Assembly (NCBI GenBank): GCA_014529385.2
Contig: CM043971.1
Span: 96,190,382-96,254,381, forward strand
Length of the DNA: 64,000 nt
Reading direction: 5' to 3'
DNA from: Adiantum capillus-veneris
Taxonomy: Eukaryota; Streptophyta; Polypodiopsida; Polypodiales; Pteridaceae
The notes under the pieces are model-generated. The model made no database searches. It worked only from the letters and a program-made list of their open reading frames with translations, and was not told the origin of the DNA. Shown one piece after another: positions 44,221-55,579 of this stretch. Both the position numbers and the translations under genes were made by a program. How positions within the stretch are numbered: the first letter of the stretch is position 1; every line of letters starts with the position of its first letter.

Positions 44221-44835
44221 AACTTTCTTATATTCTTCATCTTAATCTCAAAATAAACTGGCTTGAAGTTCCTTCGTTGCTTTTGTAAGAGAACCGACCC
44301 AAAAGCTATTGACCCCACACTAATAGATGCATAGAAAATTGATTGCAAGTCGGGAGGATTCACTGTTGGTAAAGCACACAATACCTCCTTGATACCATCA
44401 AAATCCTGTTGTATGTCTTCATTCCACTCAAACCCTTGAACCCTTTGACTCAATTCGTGGAGAGGATACACATACTGACATAGCATCCAAAAAAAACATG
44501 ACAAGTACCCGAGCTTATGCACAAATGATGCCAAATCCTTTGTGTTGCTGGGTGGATCCATAAGCAATAAAGCCTTAACTTTCTCTGGGTCAGCTTCTAT
44601 TCCATTTTTGGAAACCACATGTCCTAGCAAATGGACTCTGGCATGAGCAAACTTACACTTCTTTGGGTTGAGTTGCCCACCCTCTTGTTGAAGCCTTTCA
44701 AAACTCAACCTCAACTACTCCAAATGTGTGACACTTGAGCAATAATACCCAATGTCATCCATGAAAACGCGAATGAACTTACCCAAGTAGGGACCAAACA
44801 CTCTATTCTTTCATCCTTGGAAGGTAGCATATGCA
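44100..44835 (-). pseudogene. RT palm and thumb of Tat-B
   Basis: The active site F-M-D-D lies at 44754-44765 on the minus strand, within a stretch that has lost its frame. Then follow QLNPKKCKFAHARVHLLGHV and GIEADPEKVKALLLMDPPSN (thumb), FEWNEDIQQDFDGIKEVL, and RNase H start GSIAFGSVLLQKQRRNFKPV. The frame shifts again near 44220. Both catalytic aspartates are kept although the gene is broken. Confidence 0.85.
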
Positions 44836-46125
44836 TTAATTAGCCCAAAAGGCATTCTTTTGTAGGCAACACAACCCCAAGGAGTAATGAAGGTCATCTT
44901 CAATCACTATCAAGATTTGAAAGTAGCCAAAAATTGAGTAACGTTCATGACCTGCAACCTGATTGAGGATTTCATCTAGGAAGGGTAGTGGATGATTTGT
45001 GGCAGCATTTAAAGGTTTGAAATCGACACATATCCTAAATCTTCCATTCTTCTTGGGCACAATAACTACTGGAGAGACCCATTCAGACTCCTCCACTCGA
45101 AAGATGAAATCTGCTTCCAAAAGCTTCATCACCTCTTCATGAAGTGCCTTGTCATGAATGATCCCCAATCTCCTAAGCTTTTGAACCTTTGGCTTGGCAC
45201 CTTCTTTCAAATTGATTCTATGCTCGACCCCTTTAGCTCCTTGCAACTCTGTATATTCAATGGTGAATAGCTTTGGAAACCCTGTAAACATGACTTCATA
45301 CTCCTTTTCTTTTTCTGTCAAGTCCTCTCCTAGCATGCTCCTTGCGTTCACTTTGGCAGGCTCTACAATTGCTTTTGGACTATCCTTCTCGTCCTTGACC
45401 TTCACATCATGCATCAATGCTTCCTTTTTGACACTTATCCCAAAAAGATCAGGAGATAATTGCATCAAGCCTTCCTCTACACTTTCTTCTAATGATGTAG
45501 ACAAAGCATCACTATCGTCTGACGTGGTTTCTATTGAATCTGTATCTTGCATCTCCAATAGGGGCTGTGTACGGCTCTCGTGTGTCTTCATGTTGTAGAC
45601 AACGGTCCTTCCTTTCTCTTGGTTGGGGATGGTGATCAAGCCCGTGCCCCAATCCTGCTTAGCACCAAGGGTTATAAGCCATGGCCTCCCTAAAATGATT
45701 GGATAAGCATTCTCACCCGCTTGCATCACGTAGCAATCAACCAAGCACTCAATCCCCAAGACTTTTATCTTCACATCTTTAGCTATCCCAAGACACCTTG
45801 CCTTTTTGTGGTTGGCCATCCTCATACGGATCAAAGCGTTCACTGACATCTTGATGCCTGCTTCCTTCATGATAGCCTCGGTCATGACACACACTTGGGC
45901 ACCACCATCCACGTATGCTTGCAATTCCGTCTTCTTTCCCAACATAACTTCAACTATTGGCACCATATTCATTGGGTGACCAACCCTCAAAGATGACACC
46001 ATGCTTTGATGCTTTTCCTTTTTGGAAGGAAGCCGCGTACACACACACTTGGTCCACTTCCTCCTCAATTTAGCATTTAAAGCCACCAAAACTGACCAAA
46101 AGATATATTTGCCTTTTGATTCCAT
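44836..46125 (-). pseudogene. Protease and N-terminal RT of Tat-B
   Basis: A 429-codon stretch. Residues about 60-170 are a retropepsin: KKTELQAYVDGGAQVCVMTE, then ENAYPIILGRPWLITLGAKQ. The active site reads Asp-Gly-Gly; some plant gypsy lineages show this variant, so it may be native. An acidic linker follows, then RT fingers: LLEADFIFRVEESEWVSPVV, IVPKKNGRFRICVDFKPLNA and HPLPFLDEILNQVAGHERYS. The frame is lost just after this (about 44920), before the active site at 44754. Confidence 0.88.
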
Positions 46126-46684
46126 ATGTCATCGACAATATTATAGTCTTGAACACCTTGGCCAAGGGGGTAGCCCTTTGGACCTATTTTCCTTCTACAT
46201 CGTTGCTTGCTATTCTCTGGTTTGTCTTCTACCTTAGCCTTTCCTTTCCTTGATCTTGTTTCCCTCTCTTTTTATGTATCTTTCTCCCTATCATGCCTAG
46301 CTCTCTTATTGGCCAAAACATCCACATCTTGATGCTCAAGGGTAATGACGTTAATAGCCCTACCTTCTCCATTTGCAGGCAACGGTTGTGGTTGTTGTTG
46401 TGGTGGTGGTGCTTCTAATGCCCACTCTTGATGATCTTCTTCTATTCTCCCTCACCCACGTCCATATAAGGGGTATATCCCTCCTCTCTCTCTTGGTGGT
46501 CCAGGACAATCACCCCGGGGAGGTCACCTAATAAACATGTAACCTATCACGTGAGTTCAACAGAAGGGTATTTAAAGTTCTTGAAACTTACAAAAATATA
46601 TATACAGAAGGGCATTATTTTTTCAAAATTGAAAAAAACTTACATATTTTAAAAGAAAAAGGTAAATTATATTCTTAACAAAAT

Positions 46685-47618
46685 TCACAGATAAGGGGTT
46701 TTACAAACATGTCTTGAACGCACGCGATATGGTAGTTTTACACATAGTGAACCCCCGAGACAATCACGGGTGTAGTAACCCTCTTCATCACAATTGTAGC
46801 ATCTGCCTTGTAGCCTCCGTCCCCTACCTCTCCCGGTGGGCCGCTCTTTTCTTTGGTTCCTATTCATTATGTTAATTCTTAATTCTTAATTCTTGCAACT
46901 AACCGGCAAGATCATGCAAAACCCAGATCGTAACGGGATCCGGACCTTGAACCACTCGCTCCCGTCTATCATCCGTTGCCACAAGGACCATTGGTTGCAC
47001 CACAACTGGCTCAGCGTGTGTCATGCCTTGCTCCCACCTTCTCTTGATCTTCTTGCTCTTGGCCTCGGCAATTTCCACAGCTCTTTCAAATGTAGCAGGC
47101 TCCTCTTGATCGACCTTCTCCCTTACACTTGGATGGAGACAATCCATAAACTAGCGCACTTTAAAGAAATCCCCTAGAGGTACTTGGGATGCCACCTCCA
47201 ATTGCACCCAAAGTCCTTTGAATTTTTGCAAAAACTCTTTAAAATTAGCACGAACATCTTGCTGCAAACCTCTCAATTTTGTCGTCGCTTCTGTTGCGGT
47301 TAGTTTCTTTCCGAACCTGTCAAAAATTGCCTGCATCACCTGCTCCCATGTTTGATTTTTGCCTTCCTCTAAACCTTCAAACCATTCGGGAGCTTCTCCT
47401 TTGAGCACAAGAGGAAATACATGATGCTTTGCTTTGTCATTCACAATGTGCATACCAAGCGTATGCCACTCGAAGTCTGCAATCCAATCCTTCACATCCT
47501 TCTTCTCTATGAACACTGGCCGACTATACACCATCCCTTTGAAGGTGCTTCTCCCTTGTGTGATAATTCCACAAAAGTTGAAGTCTTGCACCTCAACCAA
47601 ACCACCACTTTTCTTCAA
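46685..47618 (-). pseudogene. gag: gag of Tat-B with altered zinc knuckle
   Basis: The capsid domain (47618-47151) reads KKDVKDWIADFEWHTLGMHI, LVLKGEAPEWFEGLEEGKNQ, TWEQVMQAIFDRFGKKLTAT and VRANFKEFLQKFKGLW. A stop at 47151 and another at 46899 split it. The knuckle near 46800 is CYNCDEEGYYTRDC, a CX2CX4HX4C motif in which the zinc-binding His is Tyr. An Arg/Gly stretch precedes it (GRGRGRRLQGR). The sequence 46130-46680 is a Pro/Gln-type linker without motifs. It would form the particle shell and bind RNA. Confidence 0.85.
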
Positions 47619-47621
47619 TGA

Positions 47622-48181
47622 AGCTCAAACTTCACAGCAAAACCGCTTCTCCTGGGTGCACAACCAGCAAATTTTCGCTCCCCAGCATGATCGGCAAAAG
47701 ATGATGGAGCAAAAGACGCCGTGCGCACACTCACACACCCAAAAAACTCAACACCACACAAGGAATTTGCTTAAATTCCAACACACACACACCACACCAC
47801 CACTCAAGAGCTCAATAAAATTGCTACCCGCAAGCTCAATTCAAACTCCAAACGCCTCGACCTACAAGCCCTTGCCTGCCCGTAGACACTACAAGGTTAG
47901 TCAAGACGATCAACACTTGAAATCACACTTGATGGTGACCAAAATATACAAGAAAAACCATCAAAAACTCCAGCCACAAAAGGCCTCTCTCAAACCATTG
48001 CAAAGTCTTCACCAAACACCACTCTATTGGACTCTTTGGAGTAGCGCCAACCCTAATGGCACCGATACAGGGTCACATAGTCTTGCACAAAGCTGCACCT
48101 TCTTCTCTCAATTCCTTGCACACACACATCTATGGAAATCTCAAAAATTAAATAGACTCTCCCAAGTGCAAAATTGAAGTA
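47622..48181. other. Leader-like CA-rich sequence upstream of Tat-B gag, nothing recognised
   Basis: A + strand open frame of 247 codons (47434-48177) overlaps gag in antisense and has no motif; it is a composition effect of CA/CT-rich DNA. No primer site or LTR end was seen. Confidence 0.5.
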
Positions 48182-48185
48182 GGAG

Positions 48186-49075
48186 ATGTGGACAGACAAG
48201 AAGCCTAAGTATGATAGATTACATGTGTTTGGGTGTGAGGCTTTTTCACATGTGTGTAAAGAGCTTAGAAAGAAGCTAGACCCTAAGTCATACAAGTGCA
48301 TCTTCATTGGATATGGTGCAGATGGAAAGATGGGTTATCGTCTTTGGCACCCAGAATCTCATCGAGTTATTCACAGTTCACAAGTGATCTTCAATGAATC
48401 AAAGATGCTCTAGAGAGATCTAGTGATGCTTCCGAGAACCGAATCCAACAGTTAGGTAGTGAGGAGATCTACATGTGTCTCTCGTGTCCTTGAGTGTTTT
48501 TAGCCAAGATTAGACTATCTACTGGTCACCAACTGTGGAGAGCCTACCAGCTACCAAGAGGCTATTGAGATGGAAGATAGTCTGAAGTGGAGTAGGCAAT
48601 GAAATTTGAGTATAACTCAATTATGGAAAATGAAACTTGGGAATTGATAGAGTTTCCAGAGGGCAAATAAGCCTTGCCATGCCAATGGGTGTACAAGAAG
48701 TAGACAGAAAAAGATTTCAAGCCTAAGTATAAGGCTAAATTGGTTGCTAAGGCATTCAAGTAGAAGAAAGGCATGGACTTTGATGAGATTTTCTCTTGGG
48801 TAGTCAAAATGACTACATTGCATCTTGTTCTTGGACTAGTAGCCATTGAGGACATGGAACTTGTCTAGATGGATGTGGAGATGGCTTTTTGTCTCAGGGC
48901 TCTTGATGAGGTTGTCTACATGAAGTAGCCAAAGGGTTTTGAAGTTGAAAAGCCTACAAGGGCAAAATTGATGTGTAGATTATGTAAGGCATTGTATGGC
49001 CTAAAACAAAGCTCAAGGCAGTGGTACATGAAGTTTGACACGTTGGATAAGGGGAAGGGTATACACACCCAGGAC
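48186..49075 (+). pseudogene. Ty1/copia integrase tail and RT fragment (Copia-I)
   Basis: The integrase C-terminus reads YDRLHVFGCEAFSHVCKELR and YKCIFIGYGADGKMGYRLWH (48200-48350). Further downstream RT is present: ENETWELIEFPEGK, PCQWVYKK, KYKAKLVAKAF, KKGMDFDEIFSWVVKMTTLH, and LYGLKQSSRQWYMKFD at about 48990. At least five in-frame TAG/TAA codons occur, several at positions where the family has Gln or Lys. It ends at about 49075. The YVDD active site is missing. Confidence 0.85.
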
Positions 49076-49807
49076 GCAAACCATTTGTCTCTCTATAGCT
49101 CAGGGTAAACACGACACCCCAATCCACTGGGATTCACCTTGATTATATTAAGAAAAGGGATTTTTTATTTGGTTTTAAAGAAAAACCCGTAAGTTTTGAA
49201 GAAAAAGGGGTCTTTTTATTACCTTAAGCATGTAAGTAAAGGGATTTTTAAAACACCCTTTGAACGTACGTTATATGAATAGTTTCTTACAGTTGCACCC
49301 CTCAAGGGTATATCTTGCAATCATCATGTTGCCCATGTCTAGTACGTTTCCATGATCTTCTCTCATATCTTAATGTGTTGCGGTGCTAGAGCTTCCTTTC
49401 AATAGCCATGTTGGGCATATCCTGGAAGTTGTTTGTTCTGCCAACCTTTACAAGACCCTTGTTGATTCCTCTTGATTGTAGCCATTTGCTACTTGCAATG
49501 CTTGTGGCTACACCTTGTGGCCATTTGAATGTTGCTTTTCAACAACGTTGTTATTAAAAACTTCTACGTGAGAAACTATTCACAAAAATGGTTCTGGATA
49601 GAGGGCTACAATCTATTCTATATTCATGCTCTTTGCCATGTTCTCTTCATCTTTCATACCTTCTCTCATGTCAATCATGTCTACTGCAATCTCCACCATT
49701 GTGTCAAACCTTTCTAGTGAGTTCTCTATCATCATCTCTTTTATGACTACCACCATTGTGTTGATTGTCACATTCACTTTGGCTATCATGTCTTCCATCA
49801 CCACTAC
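49076..49807. other. Spacer with repeats shared with 32812 and 42030-42130
   Basis: 49075-49140 resembles 32812-32880. 49370-49430 resembles 42060-42125 (GCGGTGCTAGAGCT and AGCCATGTTGGGCATATCC). A minus-strand frame at 49613-49804 is Met/Glu/Asp-rich and helical-looking. It runs up to the left LTR of Copia-H, and similar Lys/Glu-rich codons resume beyond the right LTR (55360-55440). Confidence 0.5.
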
Positions 49808-49892
49808 TATTAGGAAATATGATGTAGCTAAGTAGATAATTGAGTAGATTACTTAATGGAGAGAGATAGTTTACACACACAAGATATTATAG

Positions 49893-49929
<37 letters not shown>

Positions 49930-50589
49930 CATGATATACGTGGTTCACCCAATGTGCGCTATGTCTACGGGAAAGCAGTCACTCAATGGCTTTAGTACTT
50001 CAAAACAAGAAGTAATTTACAAAGGGATTATACCCTTTTGGAGCTCCCTCCTTGCTTCACTCTCACCACCTCACACCCACCTTGTTGTGTCAACTTCACA
50101 CTCTGAAATGTGTGTAGAAATAGCCTCCTTTTACAGGCCAAAAGGGCTGCCCTCTCTCATGATAAGTCCAAATCGGACCCTCCAATACGCCCATGTGTAG
50201 CCGCCGTACATAAGTCCAAATCGAACCCTCCAATCCGCCTATGTGTGGCCACCCTTGAGAAGATAAGTCCGCTTTTGAATTGGGCCATCGGCCACCAGCC
50301 ATTGACTACCGGCCACTGACCAATCAGCCAACCGACCAATTGTTTTCCGACCACTTTCTGGCCGCCGTCCGGCCATAATATTTTGGCGAAAATGAATATT
50401 CTGTTGAATCCAGTCTCGAACTTAGGTTCGAGACTAGGCATGAAAGTTTTGGTTTTCGGTGAGTGACTTTATTTTTTGGCGAGTTATTTTTCTTCACGCA
50501 CGATGGCTTCTCCTCATAATGGGGACCTTACAAATGTGCATTTTTAACATAGAAAATTACAAGGGGTAAATCAGGCTCCATACTTAACA
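49808..50589 (-). repeat. 3' LTR of Copia-H
   Basis: 782 bp, starting TATTAGGAAATATG (first bases changed from TGTTAGG) and ending ACTTAACA. It has a GA microsatellite at 49895-49925. Around 50163-50265 a block of about 50 bp (AGTCCAAATCG...CCCTCCAAT) is present twice. A GC-rich stretch of GGCCA(C/T)CGGCCA units lies at 50280-50370. It is longer than the 5' LTR because of these repeats. Confidence 0.93.
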
Positions 50590-50606
50590 ATCTCCCACTT
50601 GGAGAC
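50590..50606 (-). other. Polypurine tract of Copia-H
   Basis: On the minus strand AGTCTCCAAGTGGGAGAT directly precedes the TGTTAAG of the 3' LTR. It fixes the orientation. Confidence 0.85.
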
Positions 50607-50639
50607 TGATATCCAAACCAAACATGTGACTGCTTTCCA

Positions 50640-51410
50640 TCCTGGCTTCTTATCCTTGAATGCCAATTGAAGATGAGTAAAAGCTCAACTTCTCCTTGTT
50701 GACCACCTTTCTAAACATGTCTGCACAATTTTCACTTGTATGCACCTTTTCTAGCTTTAGTTGTCCCTCTTCCAAAAGAGTGCATACGAACTAATATCTC
50801 ACCTCAATGAGCTTTGTCCTTGAATAAAAGGCTGAGTTCTTTGCAAGATGGATAGCGCTTTGGCTATCACTATACAAGACACGATTGTCTTGTTTGAAAC
50901 CAAGCTCTTCTCAGAATCTGTGAAGCCACAGTATTTCTTTGCTTGCCTCCGTCATTGCTACATACTCTGCCTCCGTGGTAGAAAGTGAGACCACTTTTTG
51001 CAGCTTTGAATCCCAGCTTACTTCTGTGCCTCCAATCGTGAAGACATAGCCAGTAGTGCTCCTTCAAGTATCTTTGTCACCTACCATATCTGCTTCAGCA
51101 TACCCTTGAAGAAAAATATCAGTTCCTCCAAAATACAAAGCATTTGTTGTTGTCCTCTTTAGATACCTAAGTATCCACTTCACAGCTTGCCAATGCTCTT
51201 TACTTGGTTTATCCATGAATCTACTCACACTCCCACTGTATGTGCAATATCTGGCCTTGTCCAGACCATAGCATACATTAGAGAACCTACAGCTGCAGCA
51301 TATGGAACTTTAGACATATAGGCTATCTCCTCTTGTGTCTTTGGGCACATATCCTTTGTTAGTTTAAAGTGACCAACCAAAGGCGTAGAAACCTTTTTTG
51401 CATTTTGCAT
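50640..51410 (-). pseudogene. RT end and RNase H of Copia-H
   Basis: The minus strand carries the RT tail (KVSTPLVGHFKLTKDMCPKT, AAVGSLMYAMVWTRPDIAH) and then RNase [48 protein letters not shown] and VLYSDSQSAIHLAKN. The catalytic D-E-D residues can be seen. Stops and a frameshift near 51225 and 51067 break it. The end is close to 50640. Confidence 0.88.
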
Positions 51411-51428
51411 TGCAACCCTTTCTAGTAC

Positions 51429-52421
51429 TTAATTGATGTAATCCTCTTGAGATAGCTTTATTGTCTTCTTTGTCTTGTCCCTTGATATCTTCATACCAAG
51501 TATCCTCTTAGCATCACCTAAATCTTTCATTGAAAAAGATTTAGACAGCTCCTCTTTTAGGTCTTTGATGTCCTGCATGTTAGCACTTACAATCAGCATG
51601 TCATCAACATACAACATTAGGATAATGAACTTCCCATCTCCCAAATTCTTCGTGTAGACGTAGTGATCCGAGTTGCATCTTGTGAATCCATGATCCAATA
51701 TCCATCGATCAAACTTCAAGTACCATTGTCTTGATTCTTGCTTCAAACCATACAAGCTCTTCTTTAATATGCAAACCATTTGCTCCTTACCCCTTACTTC
51801 ATACCCCTTTGGTTGAAGCATGTAAATTTCCTCCTCTAAGTCACCGTGAGGAAACGCCGTATTTACATCCATTTGCTCGAGATTTAAATCATGAGCAGCC
51901 ACAAGGCTTAAGACAAGCCTAATTGAGTTCATTTTTACAACAGGAGAAATAATTCCATTGAAGTCAATACCTTTCTTTTGAGAAAACCCTTTTACCACAA
52001 GCCTAGACTTGTACCTTTTCTTCCCACCTTCTTCCTTCACCTTATACACCCATTTGTTTTGCAGTGCCCGTTTACCATTAAGCAACTCAACCAACTCCCA
52101 TGTTTGGTTGCGATGTAGTGAGTCCATCTCCACTTGCATGCTCTTCATCCATTCTTCTTTGGGTTTATGATGCATGACTTCTTCGTATGATTCTGGCTCT
52201 CTAGAATCTGAGATCAGGAGATGGTTGAAGGAAGGAATAAACCTTTCTAGAGGTCTGCTTGCTCTTGTGGATCTTTGAGAAACAGGTTGAGGCTCCTCAT
52301 TTGGTTGACGTTGTTGCACGTTGTCACCGTTTGCAGTCCTTGAGTCTTTACCATCCTCAAGCTCCATGTACTCATCACCTGTTTCTTTTGCTTGTTTTCT
52401 TTTCAAGTAATCTTTGTACAT
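51429..52421 (-). CDS. Reverse transcriptase of Copia-H
   Basis: A 330-codon open stretch carries the whole core of copia RT: NQTWELVELLNGKRALQNKW, YKSRLVVKGFSQKKGIDFNG, LEQMDVNTAFPHGDLEEEIY, LKKSLYGLKQESRQWYLKFD and LYVDDMLIVSANMQDIKDLK. The catalytic Asp of MDV and both Asp of YVDD are present. The N-terminal 100 residues are a hydrophilic linker from integrase. It is in one frame with the integrase tail at 52428, separated by a TAA or similar stop at about 52424. It is the best-preserved polymerase in the window. Confidence 0.93.
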   Translation of the reverse strand: MYKDYLKRKQAKETGDEYMELEDGKDSRTANGDNVQQRQPNEEPQPVSQRSTRASRPLERFIPSFNHLLISDSREPESYEEVMHHKPKEEWMKSMQVEMDSLHRNQTWELVELLNGKRALQNKWVYKVKEEGGKKRYKSRLVVKGFSQKKGIDFNGIISPVVKMNSIRLVLSLVAAHDLNLEQMDVNTAFPHGDLEEEIYMLQPKGYEVRGKEQMVCILKKSLYGLKQESRQWYLKFDRWILDHGFTRCNSDHYVYTKNLGDGKFIILMLYVDDMLIVSANMQDIKDLKEELSKSFSMKDLGDAKRILGMKISRDKTKKTIKLSQEDYIN

Positions 52422-52427
52422 ATTTTG

Positions 52428-53368
52428 TTAATTGAAAATTACATCAATACTTCTAAAGATTTTACCATTTTCAGGATTCCATAGGCGATACCCAAAGTCA
52501 CCTTCTCCATAGCAGATGAAGAAACACCTTTTGGACTTTGCATTTAGCTTTGACCTTAGACTTTTATCTATGTGCATGAAAGCCTCGCACCCAAACACTT
52601 TGAAAAATGAATAGTTCACCGGTTTACATGTCCATGCCTCCTCTGGAACTCCTCCATCCAATGTCGTTGAGGGTGACCAGTTGATTAAGTACACATATGT
52701 ACTTACTGCCTCCACCCAAAGCTCAAGCGGTAGGCCTGCATGTAGCCGCATGCTTTGCGCTTGCTCCATGATTTTCCTGTTCATCCTTTCCAAAATCCCA
52801 TTTTGTTGAGGTGTTCTTGGGGTTGTCCTTTGCCTCTGAATACCATTGCTAGCACAAAAGCTTGGCTGCAATATTTGCCTCCGTTGTCGGATCTAAGGCA
52901 CTTAACCTTGGTACCTGCTTCATTCTCCACAAATGCTTTCCACCTTTGAAATATGGAAAACACATCGGACTTATTCTTCATGACATAAACCCATGTTTTT
53001 CTAGTCGCATCATCTATGAATGTTACATAGTACAATGAGCCACCAAGTGATGGTGTACTTGCAGAACCCCAAACATCATATTGAACCAGCTCAAGTTTTT
53101 TATTTTTTCTTTCATTTCCTGATTTTTGAAATTTTACCCTCTTTTGTTTACCATAAACACAATCTTCACAGAACTCTAAGTCCACTTCTTTCAAACCTGG
53201 TAGAGGCTTCTTTGTTTGAAGGATTTGCATTCCTTTGGCACTCATATGCCCAAGCAGGTAGTGCCACACTGCACTGTCAACTTCTGTAGTTGCTACACAA
53301 GCTGAAGGTTGTGTGCTAACAGTACACAAGTAAAGTGTACCGACCTTTTCTCCCTTGGCAACCACCAA
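52428..53368 (-). pseudogene. Integrase of Copia-H, one frameshift
   Basis: The finger is HYLLGHMSAKGMQILQ then CEDCVYGKQKRVKF (53230-53130). The core has Asp in YVTFIDDATRKTWVY, Asp in KCLRSDNGGKYCS and Glu in TPQQNGILERMNRKIM. The C-terminal copia block FFKVFGCEAFMHIDKSLR and FGYRLWNPENG follow. All three DDE residues are kept, but they fall in two frames that change near 52830-52860. The family protein inserts the cDNA. Confidence 0.92.
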
Positions 53369-54531
53369 AGATCCCTTTGAAATCTTCCACCGCTTGTTTC
53401 CGAATGCAATGTTGTGACCTCATCATCCAATTGTGTTGTAGAGATCAAATTTTTGCGAAGAGAGAGAACATGCCTAACATCTTTAAGCTTCCATTTATTT
53501 CCGTTAGTAGTTTTGACAGAAACTATACCTTTGCCGACAATCTCACAAGCTTCATCATCTCCCAAGTATACATACCCAAAATTACCTTTGGTGTAATCTT
53601 GGAAATGTTGCTTGTGTGGTGTCGCATGGAATGAAGCCTAGAATCTACTATCCAGGAATTAGACACATTGTCTAATGAGAGAATTAGAGCATCTTCCTCT
53701 ACTTTACCTGCCACATTGGCCTTCGATGTTGGCTTGTTTTCTTGAGACTCTGTCTCCTTACTCTTCTTGGACCAGCAATCCTTCTTGACGTGGCCCTTCT
53801 TGCCGCAATTCCAACATTCAAGAACTGACTTTGTGCGCGACTTGCTCCGCCTTGAACGATCACGACCCTTTTGGTTTTTGAACCTCTCCTTAGGCCTTCC
53901 TCTTGTTTCTACTGATAGTGCAGCACTTGATGATTCTCCTGGGCTTCTCCAAGTGATTCTCTTGTGCTTCTCCTTCGCATTTCCTTGCTTAGGAGAACAC
54001 ACACAACATCATCAAACTTAAGAGTATTTGTGCCAGAGATAGAATTACTTACAGCCATCACAAGGCTGTCCCAACTATCCGGTAGAGATGATAGTATAAG
54101 GAGAGCTCACACTTCATCATCGAAATTGATTTTCACAATCAAAGTTGACTTATATTTGTGTCATTTAGATGTTCTGCAATTGAACCATTCTCTACCATCT
54201 TTAGATTGAACAAGCACTTCATAAAAAATACCTTATTGGATGCCGATGGTTTCTCATAGAAGTCGTCAAGTGACTTCATCAAGTCCTCCGTGGTCTTCAT
54301 CTCTGAAATGTTGAAGGCCACCATTGACGCCAAGCTTAACCGGATTGCTCTCAGTGCCTTTCAATCAAGGACAATCCATGCTTCATCTGCCATCGTTGCA
54401 GGCTTCTTTGCAAGACCACCTAGTGGCAAATAGAGGTCCTTCTGGTAGAGATAGTCTTCAATCTGCATCTTCCAATGTTGGTAGTTTTTGCCGTTGAACT
54501 TCTCAATCTTGAGCCTCCCTTCCTCCGCCAT
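53293..54531 (-). pseudogene. gag, zinc knuckle and protease of Copia-H, broken
   Basis: ATG at 54531 opens gag with EEGRLKIEKFNGKNYQHWKM, the typical copia gag start. It is stopped near 54363 but continues in frame (VAFNISEMKTTEDLMKSLDD). A frameshift leads to the Arg/Ser/Lys stretch and the knuckle CWNCGKKGHVKKDC (canonical CX2CX4HX4C, about 53800). The protease block reads NSWIVDSRLHSMRHH where the family has D-S-G-A; the Gly is lost and the frame changes. A further stretch (53565-53293) has KLKDVRHVLSLRKNLISTTQ, the usual copia sequence after the protease. Confidence 0.88.
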
Positions 54532-54585
54532 AACTCCCAATCAATTCAAGGAATCCTATCCTTGAGATAATTTAGCTATGAGCAA

Positions 54586-54603
54586 ACCTTGCTCTGATAC
54601 CAA
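54586..54603 (-). other. Primer-binding site of Copia-H (initiator tRNA-Met)
   Basis: On the minus strand ATTGGTATCAGAGCAAGG follows the LTR end directly and contains the perfect TGGTATCAGAGC. Confidence 0.93.
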
Positions 54604-54604
54604 T

Positions 54605-55351
54605 TGTTAGGAAATATGACGTAGCTAAGTAGATAATTCAGTAGATTACTTAATGGAGATAGATAATTTACACACACAAGAGATTAAAGAGTAGAGAGAG
54701 AGAGAGAGAGTATACACGATATACGTGGTTCACCCAATGTGGGCTACGTCCACGAGAAAGCAGCCACTCAATGGCTTTAGTACTTCCAAACAAGAAGTAG
54801 TTTATAAAGGGATTATACACTTTTGGAGCTCCCACCTTGCTTCACTCTCACCACCTCACACCCACCTTGTTACATCAACTTCACACTCTGAAATGTGTGT
54901 AGAAATGGCCTCATTTTATAGGCCAAAAGGGCTACCCTCTCTCATGAAAGACAGCCATGTGTAGCCACCCTTGTGTAAATAAGTTCAAATCGGACCCTCC
55001 AATCCGTCCATGTGTGGCCGCTCTTGAGAAGATAAGTCCGCTTTTGAATTCGGCCACTAGCCATTGAATTCAGCCATCGGCCACCGGCCATTGACTTCTG
55101 ACCACCGGCCACCGGCCATTAACTACCGGCCAACCGTCCAACCGACCGATCGTTTTTCGACAACTTTCCGACCGCTGTCCGTCCATAATATCCCAACAAA
55201 AAGGAATATTCCGAATGGGCATGAAAGTTTTGGTTGCCGACTAGTGATTTTATTTTTCGACGAGTTATTTTTCTTCACGCACGATGGCTTCTCCTCATAA
55301 TGGGGGCCTTATAAATGTGCGTTTTTAGTAAATCAGGCTCCATACTTAACA
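54605..55351 (-). repeat. 5' LTR of Copia-H
   Basis: 747 bp, TGTTAGGAAATATG to ACTTAACA, a perfect TGTTA/TAACA terminal pair. It has a short GA tract (54693-54712) and a GGCCACCGGCCATT-type repeat at 55060-55140. It differs from the 3' LTR by the length of the GA tract, one missing block copy and scattered substitutions. Confidence 0.95.
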
Positions 55352-55579
55352 ACTATCTCTATATTTTTACTCTTCTTTCATCTTAGCCTCATGCTCAAGT
55401 TTCTTTGACATCAACCTTTGTTGTTGTTTCTAGAGGCTTAATTAATATCACTCCTTACAAAGTTTACAAAAATCAAAGTCACTCCCTACAAAGCTGCTAT
55501 TAAAACTACCCACTGACATGGAACTCTTTGGTTGCAATGTTCACAAAAATGGCCTTATAAAATCATTTTTAAAAACATT

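Larger units (their letters stand above)
42188..47618 (-). mobile_element. Tat-B: Tat-lineage Ty3/gypsy internal region, LTRs not found
   Basis: The minus strand carries gag, zinc knuckle, protease, RT, RNase H, archaeal-type RNase H and integrase in that order, which defines a Tat-lineage element. It has no chromodomain. Its RT-RH-aRNH-INT blocks are recognisably related to those of Tat-G, but the two differ too much to be copies of one family. The integrase tail is cut at about 42210, and no LTR or polypurine tract was recognised on either side, so the ends are lost. Confidence 0.88.
49808..55351 (-). mobile_element. Copia-H: full-length Ty1/copia element (Tork/Tnt1-like), minus strand
   Basis: LTRs lie at 49808-50589 and 54605-55351, with a polypurine tract inside the left LTR and an initiator tRNA-Met primer site inside the right LTR. 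The order on the minus strand is gag, protease, integrase, RT, RNase H, the copia order. Flanks read ACTAC on the left and ACTAT on the right, four of five bases matching, which is likely the target-site duplication. Coding parts carry frameshifts and stops but the structure is complete. It is the only element here with both ends intact. Confidence 0.95.

Noticed and set aside
47434-48177. A 247-codon + strand open frame
   Set aside because: It overlaps the minus-strand gag of Tat-B in antisense, has low-complexity Thr/His/Pro composition from CA-rich DNA, and no motif.
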